Below, piece by piece: positions 22,981 to 34,009 of a stretch of 64,000 nt of DNA. The translations under genes and the position numbers were made by a program. The stretch comes from Nepenthes gracilis. Lineage: Eukaryota > Streptophyta > Magnoliopsida > Caryophyllales > Nepenthaceae. Numbering within the stretch: the first letter of the stretch is position 1; each line of letters starts with the position of its first letter. Location of the stretch: positions 13,402,923 to 13,466,922 of the forward strand of contig BSYO01000022.1 in assembly GCA_033239525.1 (NCBI GenBank), written 5' to 3'. Under the pieces are notes generated by a model. That model searched no databases and was not told where the DNA came from. It saw only the letters and a list, made by a program, of their open reading frames with translations.

Positions 22981-23542
22981 CATTCCAAGTGAAGAAGGTT
23001 CCGCTGAAGTTAAGGTCTTGCAGCTCACAATCAGTGAGGCATCTGTCAAGGGCGTTGGCATTGAATTCATGCCAGCAACCCCCAAGGTTCTCAGAAGGAG
23101 CTCTAATAGCATTGAAGTCACCCAGAGAAGCCCGAGGTTTGTTGGAAATAAGGAGGTGGATCGTACGAATCTCATTCCAAAGGGATCTCCTGTCAATTTC
23201 CAGGTTAGATGCGTAAATGAAAGAGATAAAGCAGGAGTGATTGGTGATTTTATTAAGAATTTTACAGTGGATGATTTGTGTAGTTTTGTTCAAAATACAC
23301 AAATCAACAACTGAGCTATCCCACCCAACCCAAATTCGACCCAATGGGGAGGCAGAGTAATTCCATGCCCAATTCCAGGAAGGCATCAGGAGATTGGAGA
23401 TATGGGGTGCCTTATTCTCTCTAACCCTTGTTTCCACAAGGCTAACAATAGCACATTTATTGGACCTGATGAATTGCTTTACATCATGAATTTTGGGGGC
23501 TCCATTAAGCCCACGGACATTCCAACAAGCAACACGAACCAT
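22978..23542 (-). pseudogene. LINE ORF2 fragment: second, different endonuclease fused upstream
   Basis: The Met at 23542 begins VRVACWNVRGLNG. An ETR motif, a GRIWVGWDS motif and a DFNAIRAPSE motif follow, so this is the N-terminal two thirds of an L1 endonuclease. It is clearly more diverged from the other two than they are from each other. It stops at FFTWNDG, and the next bases are the start codon region of the second endonuclease. The shared bases at the joint are AATGATGG. The C-terminal SDH motif is absent. It most probably arose by template switching between LINE RNAs. Confidence 0.8.
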
Positions 23543-23851
23543 GAGAGTTGGGAGGGCAGATTTTCTTCTTAGCCCCCTTAGTTTGTTTTGGAGTAGGGTT
23601 CGGCAAGAAAGCCCCGACATCTTTAGTCTCTAGGGATTGGACAGATTCAATTGGAACACGTCTGGCCGAACGGGAACTTCTAGAGTGGGGAGGGATGGAG
23701 GGGGGCCCAGAGGGGACCTTATCCAGTTGAACCTCATTATGTAGGAGGGGATCTCCAGAAGGCAAGATTTGGGAGGTATAACTGCAGTCCACAACAAGGA
23801 GAGTTTCACTAGGGGGACTAGATCACCGATTTCTTTCTTGGAGGAGCGTCT
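23543..23851 (-). pseudogene. LINE ORF1-ORF2 linker, antisense
   Basis: Read on the minus strand, this is Pro/Ser-rich sequence leading into the ORF2 start, like the end of ORF1 and the inter-ORF region of the LINEs nearby. It ends abruptly at 23851, where the sense-strand LINE 5' end begins. Confidence 0.55.
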
Positions 23852-25305
23852 GACACTGTTCATCTTCTCTTTGTTTTTTGAATCCAGTCTAACCCGCCTT
23901 CTTTCTTCCTCGCCGGCGCCCACGGCGCCGGCTGCCTCCTCTCCGCCTCCTCCCTTAGTTTCCGTCGCTCCTCTCTCTCCATTCCCCCCTCCTATCTCAT
24001 CCTCGTCCTCTTCGGCTCCCTTCCTCCCACGCCCTGCCACCCCGTGGCCCCACACATCCTCCAATCTTGCTATCTCTTCACCTCCCAACTCTCACCCGTT
24101 CGACCACGACTTCCCCCCACTATCAGCCGTCTCTCGCCGACGCCGGTCTAGACGTCGTTTCCGGTCATCTTCCCCCTTCGAAGCCCATCTGGCTTCAGCT
24201 TAGCCTTCCCCTTCCCCCTCCTCTCCTCCCTCCCCCCTGTCTTCCATTAATCGAGGGACCAGCAACCCATCCCTTCCTCGTCGTCCCCATTGTTGGTCTC
24301 TCGAGGCATTGTCGTGGCCTCTGCTGCGTCGGGTGGGACGAATTCGCTGAGCACCCCTTCGTGTCTCGCCATTTCCTTCCCCGTCGCTGAGCTCCCCTGT
24401 TCTCTGCCGCCTGGTTCTGATGGGATGGGGTTGCTAACCTCTCAAATCTCACCCCCATTCTTGTTGTCCCTCCACCTTGCTCCTCTGATTCACCTTCTGG
24501 ATTGCTGTTCGGGGCAGATGGTTTGATGTGTGCTGCTGATTCGAATACTCCTCTGTTGCCATCTTCCAGCAAGCAGGTCTCTGCCCTACCAAAACCTGAA
24601 CCTGCCCATTTGATTGAGGCGGATTCCCAGCGGCCTTGTGTCCCTGTTTTGCCAAGTGCAGAGGCTTCCTGCTCTGCTGGTGCTCCTATCTCCTGCCCGT
24701 TTGGCTCTTCATGGGCCTCTATTGTCGAGAAAAGAGCGATTGGAGGTAACTATTCCCTAAAATTCTTTCCTCCGAACATTTTCGATCTGGATAATATTAT
24801 TTTGTCCCCCCCTCCTGAGGTCACCAAACAGGGTGATGACATGTGGGGTCCAACCCTTGTTGGATATTTTGTTGGCAATCCTGTTCATTTTAATGTGGTG
24901 AACTATATCACTAAGAAAATTTGGAAACGATTTGAACTACTACATGTGGCTGGTAACGAATCGGATTTCTTTTTCTTTCGCTTCTCTTCAAGTTCCATGC
25001 TTGAGAAATGTTTGGCTTCTGTCCCATGGACGATCGCTGGACACCCTTTTTTTCTTAAACAATGGTGGCCAGGTATGATTTTAGCCCGTGAGGAACACAA
25101 ATCTTTTCCTACCTCGGATCACCATTTCGGGATCCCGGTTGAATATTGGACCCCGCTTGGTTTAAGCTGGATTGTGAGTGTGGTTGGCAAACCTCTTTTT
25201 TTAGATCCGAGCACGGGAAAAGCTTTGAGCGGTTGGGATTCGCTAGGGTATGTGTTGAATTGGGGGTCAACGCCCCAGACCGAAGTCTCAGAAGATTCGA
25301 ACTAG
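23852..25305 (+). pseudogene. LINE 5' end and ORF1 (DUF4283-type RNA-binding protein)
   Basis: The 5' end reads GACACTGTTCATCTTCTC, identical to the second copy at 30491. The start codon equivalent to ATG at 30561 is ACG here (23922). A Pro/Ser-rich N-terminus follows in one frame to a stop near 24203, and the main block runs in another frame from about 24502. The block from GSSWASIVEKRA to about WIVSVVGKPLF is a DUF4283-type domain, the usual N-terminal part of plant LINE ORF1 proteins, which bind the element RNA. The frame ends at 25305. The lost start and frame change make it non-functional. Confidence 0.85.
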
Positions 25306-26066
25306 AGGACGGCCCGGAGTGCTAAATGATTACCTCTGTGAAATCAAAATTGAGTACCATCATAGGCCGACACGCAGGGACGTTCCTGACATGCGCAGGG
25401 TTAAGAATCACCCAACCAAAGCTTATTGGGTCCCCAAGCAGGAGGTCCCTCCTCGGGAAAATTCTACCTCCTCCGTTCCTTCTAGGCTCTCTCCCAAAGA
25501 TAAAACTCCCCAGCGCTGAATCAAGGCTTCAGTTATCATCCCTAAGGCCATAACGACCTCCAATTCGTTCAAGGCGTTACAAACGGATGATACTGATGAA
25601 ATGTCAGATTGCCCCGCTCTGAGCTCATCTGCAATGCCCTCTAATTGTGAACAAGATCCTCCTCCCAGTCATGTTGGGCCTGCCCCTGATACGGTGCACG
25701 TCATGGCCTCGGCCGATCCGACTCTGCTTATTACCCATGACGGTGTCGGCTCGCCCAGTCGATTTTCCCACTCATCTTCTCCCCAGGCCCTAGTAGTCTA
25801 ATCCATTGTTCGGAGCCCCCCGGTCCTCTCCCTTCGAAGCTTGAAAGAGCTTCCTCCGATCCCGGATTGTTTGGTGCTCTTAATTCCTGCACTTCTATTA
25901 CCCCAGTCCCTCCGCCTGTTACACCCCTTTATTCTTCATTGTTGGGCCCTTCTGATTGTCTGACAAAAGGTGGTCCTTCATCCAGAAATGGGGACCGGGT
26001 TTCTTCTTGTAGAAATAAAAATTCTCGGGGGGTTAGTAATCCTTCCCCCCCACTCAACCTTAACCC
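25306..26066 (+). other. LINE ORF1 C-terminal tail and inter-ORF spacer
   Basis: Pro/Ser/Thr-rich sequence in broken frames connects the DUF4283 block with the ORF2 start. No zinc knuckle is seen. It corresponds to the antisense stretches at 23543-23851 and 29821-30490. Confidence 0.55.
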
Positions 26067-27804
26067 ATGAATAACATTGCCTGTTGGAATGTGAGGGGAT
26101 TTAATGGGATTGTCAAAGCCCACTAAGTCTGCAACCTCATTTCCTCCCATAGGTGCTGTATAGTTGGCTTAGGGGAAACTAAGGTTGCGGAGAAAAACTC
26201 TCTAGCAATCTCTACTAGAATCAGACCTAACTGGTCTTGGGTTATGAATTACTCTTTGTGTTCGGGTGGGCGGATTTGGGTTGGCTGGGACCCCAATCTG
26301 GTTTCGTGCACTATTATTTCTTCGGAAGAACAGGTCATTCATCTTGAGGTCCTGCTCCTCGAGGATAATATTCCCTGCATTTTGTCCTTTATATATGGTG
26401 CAAATTCAATTTCCTCCCGTAGGCTCCTATGGGATATCCTTCGCGCGGTGTCAAACCATCCAGGTGATCTCCCTTGGGCAGCCATCGGGGATTTCAATGC
26501 TATCCGATCCCCTTCCGAGGCCTTGGGTGGGATCTGGCATAACAATAGCTCGATTGACCTTGATAGTTGCCTTAGAGACTGTGATCTTAACGATGTGTGC
26601 CATGAAGGCATGCACTATACTTGGAATGATGGGCGTGACTCCTCCCTTCGCATCTACAGAAAGCTTGATCGTGTTGTCGCCAATGGGAGTTGGTTTGACA
26701 AATTTCGCAGGGCTAAAGCCCTCTTTCCCCCTCCCAGGCTCTCTGACCATTCACCTTGTCTTCTCATTCCCGCTAGCGATCCTCCCCGTAAACACGGGTT
26801 TTTCCGCTTCAATAACTTTCTTACCAAATCTCCAAAATTTTTGCCTTTGGTTACTGATGCATGGATGGATGACATCAATGGCTCGCAAATGTTCAGGCTT
26901 GTATCCAGACTTAAGAATGTGAAAAAATCGCTAAAAATGCTTAATGTCCATGAGGGTGATGTTCACGAGGAAGTCACTCGTGCTAGGGAAAGGCTTGATG
27001 CTATCCAAAATCATACTCCCTCTAATCTTGGGAGTCTTCTTGAGGAGCGTAGCTGTAAGGATGCTTACCATGCTGCCCTGGCCAAGGAAGCCGACCTTAT
27101 GAAGCAAAAAGCCAAGATAAGGTGGCTCAAAGAGAGGGATCAGTGCAATAAATTCTTTTTTAAGACTGTGAATGGTAACAACAATAAGAATCAGATTATT
27201 TCCCTCCTTGGTCAAGATGGGAATCCTACCATTGGTGTCCTAAATGTTTAGAATCTGATTGTGGACCACTTTAGTAGGGCTCTTGGGACTGGTCGCACGT
27301 ATGAATCGGCTGATGCGGATCGGCTGCATCCTTACATCCTTCATACTGTGCCTAAATCACTTATGGACCCTCTTGTGGGCCCGGTAACCGATGATGAGAT
27401 ACGCAATGGGATCTTTTCTATAGGTGACTATCGGGCCTCGGGGCCTGATGGATTAAGTTCCCATTTCTTCAAGGAGTCGTGGGATATCATTGGCTCATCT
27501 GTTTGTGAAGCCATTCGTGATTTTTTCAATCACGGAAAGCTTCTCAAACAAATGAATTCGACGATTATCAGCCTTATCCCCAAAATCCAGTCTCCTCGGC
27601 TGGTTTTTGATTATCGTCCCATTTCATGCTGTAATGTCATATACAAAGTCATCTCGAAGATTATTGCAAATCGCTTAAAGATGACTTTACATTATCTGGT
27701 CGATAAGTGCCAAACGGCTTTTGTGGCGGGGCGCCAAATCAGTAACAACATTCTCCTCGCCCAAGAGTTTCTCCACAAGTATCATCTTGGTCATGACCCT
27801 CCAC
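26067..27804 (+). pseudogene. LINE (L1-type) ORF2: endonuclease and N-terminal RT
   Basis: ATG at 26067 starts NNIACWNVRG. Codon 20 is TAA (26124), where the sister copy has Glu. From there an open stretch covers the endonuclease (GETKVAEKN, GRIWVGWDP, GDFNAIRSP, LSDHSP) and the linker. A second stop, TAG at about 27249, replaces Lys. RT begins with FSIGDYRASGPDG, then FDYRPISCCNVIYK and the CQTAFVAGRQI motif, and breaks off at HDPPLF at 27804. The YADD-type catalytic motif, RNase H and 3' UTR are missing. The next bases are a poly(T) belonging to an element in the opposite orientation. Confidence 0.9.
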
Positions 27805-29820
27805 TTTTTTTGGTAAGTAACTATTTTAGATTATACGGAGAAAAAAATTACAAATTAATGTTTTATCTCCAAGTATCTTGACTTGGATTTAAAACATTAA
27901 AAGTTGGGGTATACCCCGAGCAGACGGTACAAAGAAAAAATACCAAAAAAAACCTCTAAGAGGACTACAAGTAACAGATAACAACAAAAGTAGTCTGAAA
28001 AAACTCCTAAGCTGGAGGTACCAAACAAGCCAGCAAACTACAGAAATCAGCATACTGGATGTACCAAAGTAGCCACCAGCTCACCAAAATAGCCACCAAA
28101 AGTGCAACAACCGGTCCATAAACTGAGCCGTTTGCCATACAGCGTACACTATCTGGAGTTAGTCAGCAGAAACCAATGCCTCATAGCAGCTAAAGACAAC
28201 TGTTGGGAACTGAACACAGCAGCTCATCATCAGCATCAGTGGCTTGTTCGGCCTGGTGGTAACATCAGCTTTCAAAGACACCTGGCGGCAAAGCAAAGAC
28301 ATCAGACAGCAAAGCACATGTGCAAATCCAGCAGTTAGATTGCAAATCATGTCAGCGAGAATGCAATATTACAGAACGAGAAAACAGGCCGAACTGCTCT
28401 TGAGGCCACCTGTGGGACTTTTCAAAGAACACCATGTTGCCATCTTCAACTAATGGATTGCATGGATCCGCCCCTAAAAGGTCATTGCGGCGTGGGCATC
28501 ACGGGTAGCTTCCTTCATCAAAGAACGAGGCCATGTAAATAACCAAATGAAGCTACCAAGTGGAAGGCACAACCAAAGTACCAACCAAAACAAACCATTT
28601 GTATCTGCTGTTTATCCGCACCAAGACATCGAAGTGCAGCACCACGTTCCTCAAAGACAAGGAAACCCGCGATCAACTTAGCAAGATCAGCCGAGCTTAT
28701 TCATTTAGCACTCGGTCTTAGGAAGACTTTACTAGGAAAGGCATCAAATCACTTCTCAAAAAGGATCCAGCACCATTCTAGCAAAGCCCGGTCCCAGCCT
28801 ACTTCAACATGACCATACGGTGATTACACTTGGGAGCTCAAGTACCACCATAGGCGCAGGATGACCATTCCAAGTACAACATAGTTCCAGTTCATCCAAC
28901 AAAAGACCAGAAGAACCAACCACCATTCAATCACACAAGACCTTAATTCCCAAAGAAGGACCGACATTGCGGTACCCACATATGCGGCATCATCAACCAG
29001 CCGAGGAGGAAAATTCAACATATGCGAGAACCCACATATGCGGCTTCAAGAACATCGACTGCTGACTTTATTATCGGCACCACATATGCAGTACCCATAC
29101 GCATACATCATCACCAAAAGGCACGTTCGCACAAAATCTAAAATCGCGTAAGATCATAAATAAACTAAATACAACATGTAAAGTGATACACAAGAACGAC
29201 TTCACACGAGAGGCACGCCATAGGCACTTCGGCTGTCTAACATAGCAACAACAACTCAAAAGAGCCCATGAATCCAAGGCTCCAACCTTATAAAGCGTAA
29301 AACCAATGTTGGAAATCACACTGCAATCAAGCAAAGCAGAGCCCCATCCCAACATCGGCTTCCGGCCGCATCTTCCTTAACACAATCGGAGAGCAAATGT
29401 ACAGGGATGGCAGCAAAGATATCTGCCCAGCAAAGAAGACAAAGTGCGAGATCTAGCGGCATATGCAGCATCGAGAACCAAAATTAGCAAAAAGATCATC
29501 ATCACGCAGCGGCACTCCACTTCACTACGGCGCTAGCAAACAATGATTGTGGCACCACCATCCGGGGGTTCCCACCTCATTAAGAAAAGACTAGCGGCAT
29601 GTCCCAATGAGAATCTAAGACAGCACACTGGACAAGTGGAAAAGCCCACACACGGCAACCTCAAATACAGCCCACTACAACAAAACCCCTACGAAGACAG
29701 GAAGGCAACCTCCCTCATTATTCTAACCACAAAACATGCGAATATAGCATGCCACAGCACTAATCAAAACAGGACCCCATGAGCAAAATTCAGACCAAAA
29801 AAACCCCAACATCAATTTCT
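27805..29820 (-). mobile_element. Poly(A)-ended retroelement tail D (antisense copy of the tail family)
   Basis: On the minus strand this runs to a 7-base poly(A), seen as poly(T) at 27805-27811. The final 200 bases match tail A (19554-21625) closely, while the rest is largely unalignable by eye. No coding domain is recognised. A short motif around CATATGCGGC recurs near 28977, 29033, 29082 (variant) and 29458 (variant). On the minus strand the tail is preceded by a LINE ORF1-linker-like stretch (29821-30490). Linker plus tail could be one LINE-derived transcript that lost ORF2. Confidence 0.5.
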
Positions 29821-30490
29821 ATGAGCGAGATGCGCCTCTTCGGATTTCCGAGAGTGATTTTTTCTTTTGCTTGACTTAGAGGTCTTCCACTCAGATTCAT
29901 TACCCGTAATTCATCAAACATAGTGGAATTCGATGAGTATTTTGAAGAGATCCTCTTGATTGAGTTAGGGTAAGCATAAACTCATCCAAATCAAATGGTG
30001 ATGGATTGTCCCGGAATCACGGAGAGTTAGGAACCAATTCATAACTCAGAGAATCAAGAGATTCATCCAAACATCCGGGGACATCCACCGGGCACTCTTG
30101 GCACCCAAATTCAACATGTGATATTGAAGGAGCGAGAGGCGATAGTTCGGGGTTAGTAGGATCTGGTCTTGGGGGAACCGGCCCGGACCGGGGAGTGGAT
30201 TGGGAATCCAAATCGGCCCCATTAGGTGAGTTACAATCACCACCTCCAAAGATCGCAAATGAATGATGGTGGGTAGGAAAGGCATCTCCATCCACGCATC
30301 GCAGGAGGAATACCTTCGGTTCTGATTGGGGCCACAGTTAGCTGGCCACCAGAGGGGCCAGGTTCAGTGGGAACGACCTCATTTGGTGAGTTACTTACGC
30401 AACAACCACTACAACTATCACCTGCAATTCAATATTGTTGGTGCTTGGGTTTTAGTGTCAGAATAGCCCAGACCGTCTCAGGCGATTCCG
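29821..30490 (-). pseudogene. LINE ORF1-linker-like sequence, antisense
   Basis: Minus-strand frames in 30017-30295 are rich in Pro, Ser and acidic residues, like the low-complexity tail of LINE ORF1. No domain is visible. Short islands shared with 23543-23851 (an ATGAGGT core and a GGTGAT core) suggest the same part of the element. It ends exactly where the sense LINE 5' end starts at 30491. Confidence 0.45.
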
Positions 30491-32109
30491 GACACTGTTC
30501 ATCTTCTCGCCGAAATTTGAATCCCGTCTGCCCCGTCCTCTTCCTTCTTCGTCGGTGCCCATGGCGCCGGTCGCAAGCCCTCCCTCTCGTCTCCCAGAAT
30601 CTCTTCGCACTTCTCCCACCCCTGCCTCTCCTATTTCCACTAAATCGGCCCCTGCCTCTCCCTTCAACCCGCGACCTGCTACCCCATGGCCCCTGAAAAT
30701 TGCGTCCTCGGCCTCCTCTTCCCTTTTCTCTTCCTCTTCACTCGACCGTCCATCCTCATTTAATTCTGCTGCCCCCCGTCACAGCCCTCCGAGACGCTTT
30801 CCTATGCCCGGTTTTGAACCTTCATTTGCCCCTCATTCCCCTTCTTCAGCTCGGCCTGTTTCTCCCGGCCTTTGCGCTTTGGCTTGCGGGTTGCGGTCGT
30901 CCTCGATTGCCAGGAGCCTTCCTGATGGTGTATTCCTTGCTTCGGTTAGGAAGGGAGCTTGTGCTTCTTTCATTGGGCACTCTAGTGGCTCTGCTGAGCC
31001 TCATTCCAAGTCAGCCAAACCTCCTTCGGGGGCTCTATTCTTCCCAAGCTTTCCGGTTCATGACTCTAGATTTGGATGCCCCTTGGATTCTGATCAAATC
31101 CCTTCCAGTAAGACTACTGCCCAGAATGCTTGCACTGATTATTTGCCAAGTCTCTCTTCTAGGCTTTCTGTTGCACTTTCCCCAAATCATGGGGTCCTTG
31201 GGTCTAATTCTGGAAGCGGCCTTGGCATTCCCGCAAATTCGGTCGCTGGCTCAAATGGAGCTTCTTGGGCCTTGGTTGTGGGTAGGCGGGCTAGTGAAGG
31301 TAAGTCCACGATTAAATTCTTCCCTCCTTCTCCCTCCGATATGGCAAATCTTATTTTGTCCCCCCTCCCGAAGTAGCCGAACAGAGTGTGGCCATGTGGG
31401 GCTCCACTCTCGTGGGTTATTTTAGCGGTAATCCGTTGCACTTTAATGCTGTCAATAACATCACTAGGAAAATTTGGAGGAAATCCGAGCTACAACATGT
31501 AGCCGGGAACGAGTCGGGCTTCTTTTTCTTTCGTTTCTCCTCGATCGCTATGCTTGAAAACTGTGTTAAAAGCGGCCCATGGTCTATTGCCGGGCACTCT
31601 ATTTTCCTTAAGAAATGGGAGCCAGGGATGGTTCTATCTCGTGAAGAGCATAAATCCTTTCCTATTTGGATAACTTTGTTCCCGGTGGAGTATTGGACCC
31701 CTTTGGGGTTATGCTGGATAGCGAGTGCTGTTGGGAAACCAATTCGGCTGGACCCTGTCACGGAAAAATTAGAGCGTTTGGGTTTTGCTAGAGTATGTGT
31801 CGAAATGGGGGCCGATGCCCCTCGACCGGAATCGGTAAAGATACGCACTAATGGCTGTGGTGATCATTTGGATGATAATCTTAGGGAAATTAGGATTGTT
31901 TACCAAAATAAGCCGGCGTGTAAGGAGATCCCAAAGAAGAATGGGAGTAAAGGCCCGCGAATTAAAAAAATCATGGGTCCCTAAGAAGGTGGTCCATGCA
32001 AATGACCATCCCAAAATGGCCCCCGACAACAATGATGGTGTTCACCTTGGAGATTCTCTTCAGAAGGAAGTCAATCCTTTCAGTATTCTCCAAGAGCCTC
32101 TCCTTGATG
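30491..32109 (+). pseudogene. Second LINE 5' end with ORF1 (DUF4283-type), cut by scaffold gap
   Basis: The 5' end GACACTGTTCATCTTCTC matches 23852. ATG at 30561 opens a Pro/Ser-rich frame that runs to TAG at 31374. Relative to the first copy, one C is missing from the C run at 31360-31365 (six C here, seven at 24806-24812). Restoring the register places the DUF4283-type block (MWGSTLVGYF, then FFFFRFSSIAM and VEYWTPLGLCWIAS) in the next frame, up to about 31984. Basic C-terminal sequence follows until the N gap at 32110. Its ORF2 is not visible. Confidence 0.85.
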
Positions 32110-32209
32110 NNNNNNNNNNNNNNNNNNNNNNNNNNNNNNNNNNNNNNNNNNNNNNNNNNNNNNNNNNNNNNNNNNNNNNNNNNNNNNNNNNNNNNNNNNN
32201 NNNNNNNNN
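32110..32209. other. Assembly gap (100 N)
   Basis: Exactly 100 N were placed between a LINE ORF1 and hAT-like sequence. A round 100 is a common convention for a join of unknown length, so distance and order across it are not assured. Confidence 0.99.
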
Positions 32210-33080
32210 GCATGCATAAAAAAGCATTGTCAAAGGTGCTAGGCGAGCTAAGATGCTAACTCCACAATGCTCAAGGTGCTAGTCGCTATGTGAAGTGCTC
32301 GTCGGAGATAAGTAAGATGCTAATAGACATATAAACATATGTCTATAAGCTATGTAGAAAATATTAATCAAAACTCAAGCAGCTGAAAGCAACTATAAAT
32401 ATACCTATACAAATAAGTATTGAGTTAATACACATAATGCCAATCAATAAAAACACTAGTTTGTAATATGTATATTTTAGCTCATGTACAATTCTAAAAT
32501 ATTCTAATTCTAATCATTATCAAAATCCATCACATCATCCTCATTACCATTATCATCACCAAATAAGCCATCATCAAATCTATCACAAGATGTGTAGCCA
32601 TCAATATCCTCCTCTTTTTCCTCTGAATCAGCCTCTTCTTCCTCTACTCTTATTATTCTAAAACTCAAAGGATTTGTACCTACTCTCTGGAACTCAAATC
32701 TTTTGTCTTCACTCAAAATTTATTGTTCGTGACCTCAACCACCCACAAATATGATAAATATGGTATTTTGTGTGGAACCAATAAAACGGTCGAGAGACAG
32801 AGGGAGGATGTGTCATGCAGATTGTGATGATGAAAGGGGCAAATGCATTTAAAAGAAATGCAACATTGTAATTTTTTAAAAAAATTAGAGTATTTTAGGA
32901 AACTAACAATAATTTAATCAAAAAAAAATAAGTGGACACCTAGTTTCCTTGTTTCAGGCACTTACCTAAACACGTGCCTTGTCTTTTCACCTTGTCTGGA
33001 CATGGTCAAGGTGCCCATACCTTGCCTCGCCTTGCCTAAGCACCAAGGTGAGCACCTGGAATGTCTTTGACAACACGATA
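32210..33080 (-). mobile_element. hAT-like DNA transposon remnant
   Basis: The left side has TTGTCAAAGGTGCTAGGCGAG (from 32228). The right side, reverse-complemented, has TGTTGTCAAAGACATT, then GGTGCTTAGGCAAGGCGAGG. Such inverted, AGGCGAGG-rich, TTGTCAAAG-type ends are familiar from plant hAT elements. A minus-strand frame at 32510-32716 ends in a strongly acidic tail, as some hAT transposases do, but no BED finger or dimerisation motif is recognisable. The left end is lost in the scaffold gap, so no target duplication can be tested. Confidence 0.4.
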
Positions 33081-33584
33081 CCATAGTGCCTAGTTTAATG
33101 TAAAATTCATTTTAGCTCTACTTAGGACAAAGAATTGTAGCACAATCTAAGTTTAGCTTCACTAACCATAGCCGTTGGTTTTTAAAACAAAAAAAAAAAA
33201 TTCCTCTTCTCAATTCTCAAGGTTTTGATTTGAACTGCTTTCATACCATTGCCACTTCTAAAACACATTCTTTCTGTACAAAGCAAAAAAGCCTCATTTT
33301 GAACATCCTAATTCCATTACCAGCTCCTTTTACCACAAGCATGTTTCCACTTAACTGTCCAAAGTTTGCTACATTTTCGTATTTTCATCCATCTAGTACA
33401 TGAATTGTTTGTATATTCATAGTCATCCCATATTTAAGAAGCCTATTGTATCCATCATTCAGTGCTCATATGAACTTGTATTTCTAACCAGTTCTTCTCA
33501 ATACATACTATATTCTCATCATCTTCATGAAATAACAACAACTAAATAAAATATAATCGGAAATTGTACAACTAAACAACAAAC
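33081..33584 (-). other. Intron-like sequence downstream of exon 3 of the RBM19/MRD1-like gene
   Basis: This is AT-rich sequence after a GT donor at 33584. No further RRM exon was found here or to the left of it. Confidence 0.4.
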
Positions 33585-34009
33585 CTCACAAATTATTCTA
33601 CTTGTATCCATATAAGACTTGCTGAAGTACTTAATAGCTTCCTCAGCTTCCTGCATGGTTCGATACCCTATAAACCCAAATTGTCTGCTCTTGCCATCTC
33701 TGTTTGCAAAAACAGAAGGATCAACCAATAAATATCAGAGAAAACAAACAAAAACTTCAAAGTAAAGTATCCAAAATTACATTGTACGCATAAGCTTAAC
33801 ATCAGTGACTTCTCCTTTCTGAGAGAAGAACTCTTTCAAACGATCTTCAGTTATATATTTTGGCAAATTTTTCACACATATCCGTGACCTACATAGAACA
33901 GGAAAAACAAGTTGATGACTATGAAAACAAGGAACAATTGCTATAAACAAAGTCATAATCAGTTAAGAAGAATGAGGGTCTAATATTTTTGCAATACTCA
34001 CACCTTCAT
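33585..34009 (-). CDS. RBM19/MRD1-like RNA-binding protein gene, 5' three exons only
   Basis: Three coding exons read on the minus strand. Exon 1 is ATGAAGGT at 34009-34002, followed by the strong donor GTGAGT. Exon 2 is 33888-33781, with the RNP2-type core [10 protein letters not shown] and then [11 protein letters not shown]. Exon 3 is 33697-33585, with the RNP1-type core [10 protein letters not shown] and then [17 protein letters not shown]. Together they form one RRM with the sequence of the first RRM of RBM19/MRD1, a nucleolar protein needed for early 18S pre-rRNA processing. That role is family knowledge. Joining exons 2 and 3 with acceptor ACAGAG/AT needs one more A in ACAATG to give the family's Thr-Asn-Asp-Gly-Lys; as written the frame breaks. 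The four or five remaining RRMs of the family are not in the window. Confidence 0.75.

Noticed and set aside
19554..23851. Twin-priming (5' inversion) as the explanation of the inverted LINE parts
   Set aside because: In twin priming the inverted part lies upstream of the sense part. Here the antisense LINE lies beyond the poly(A).
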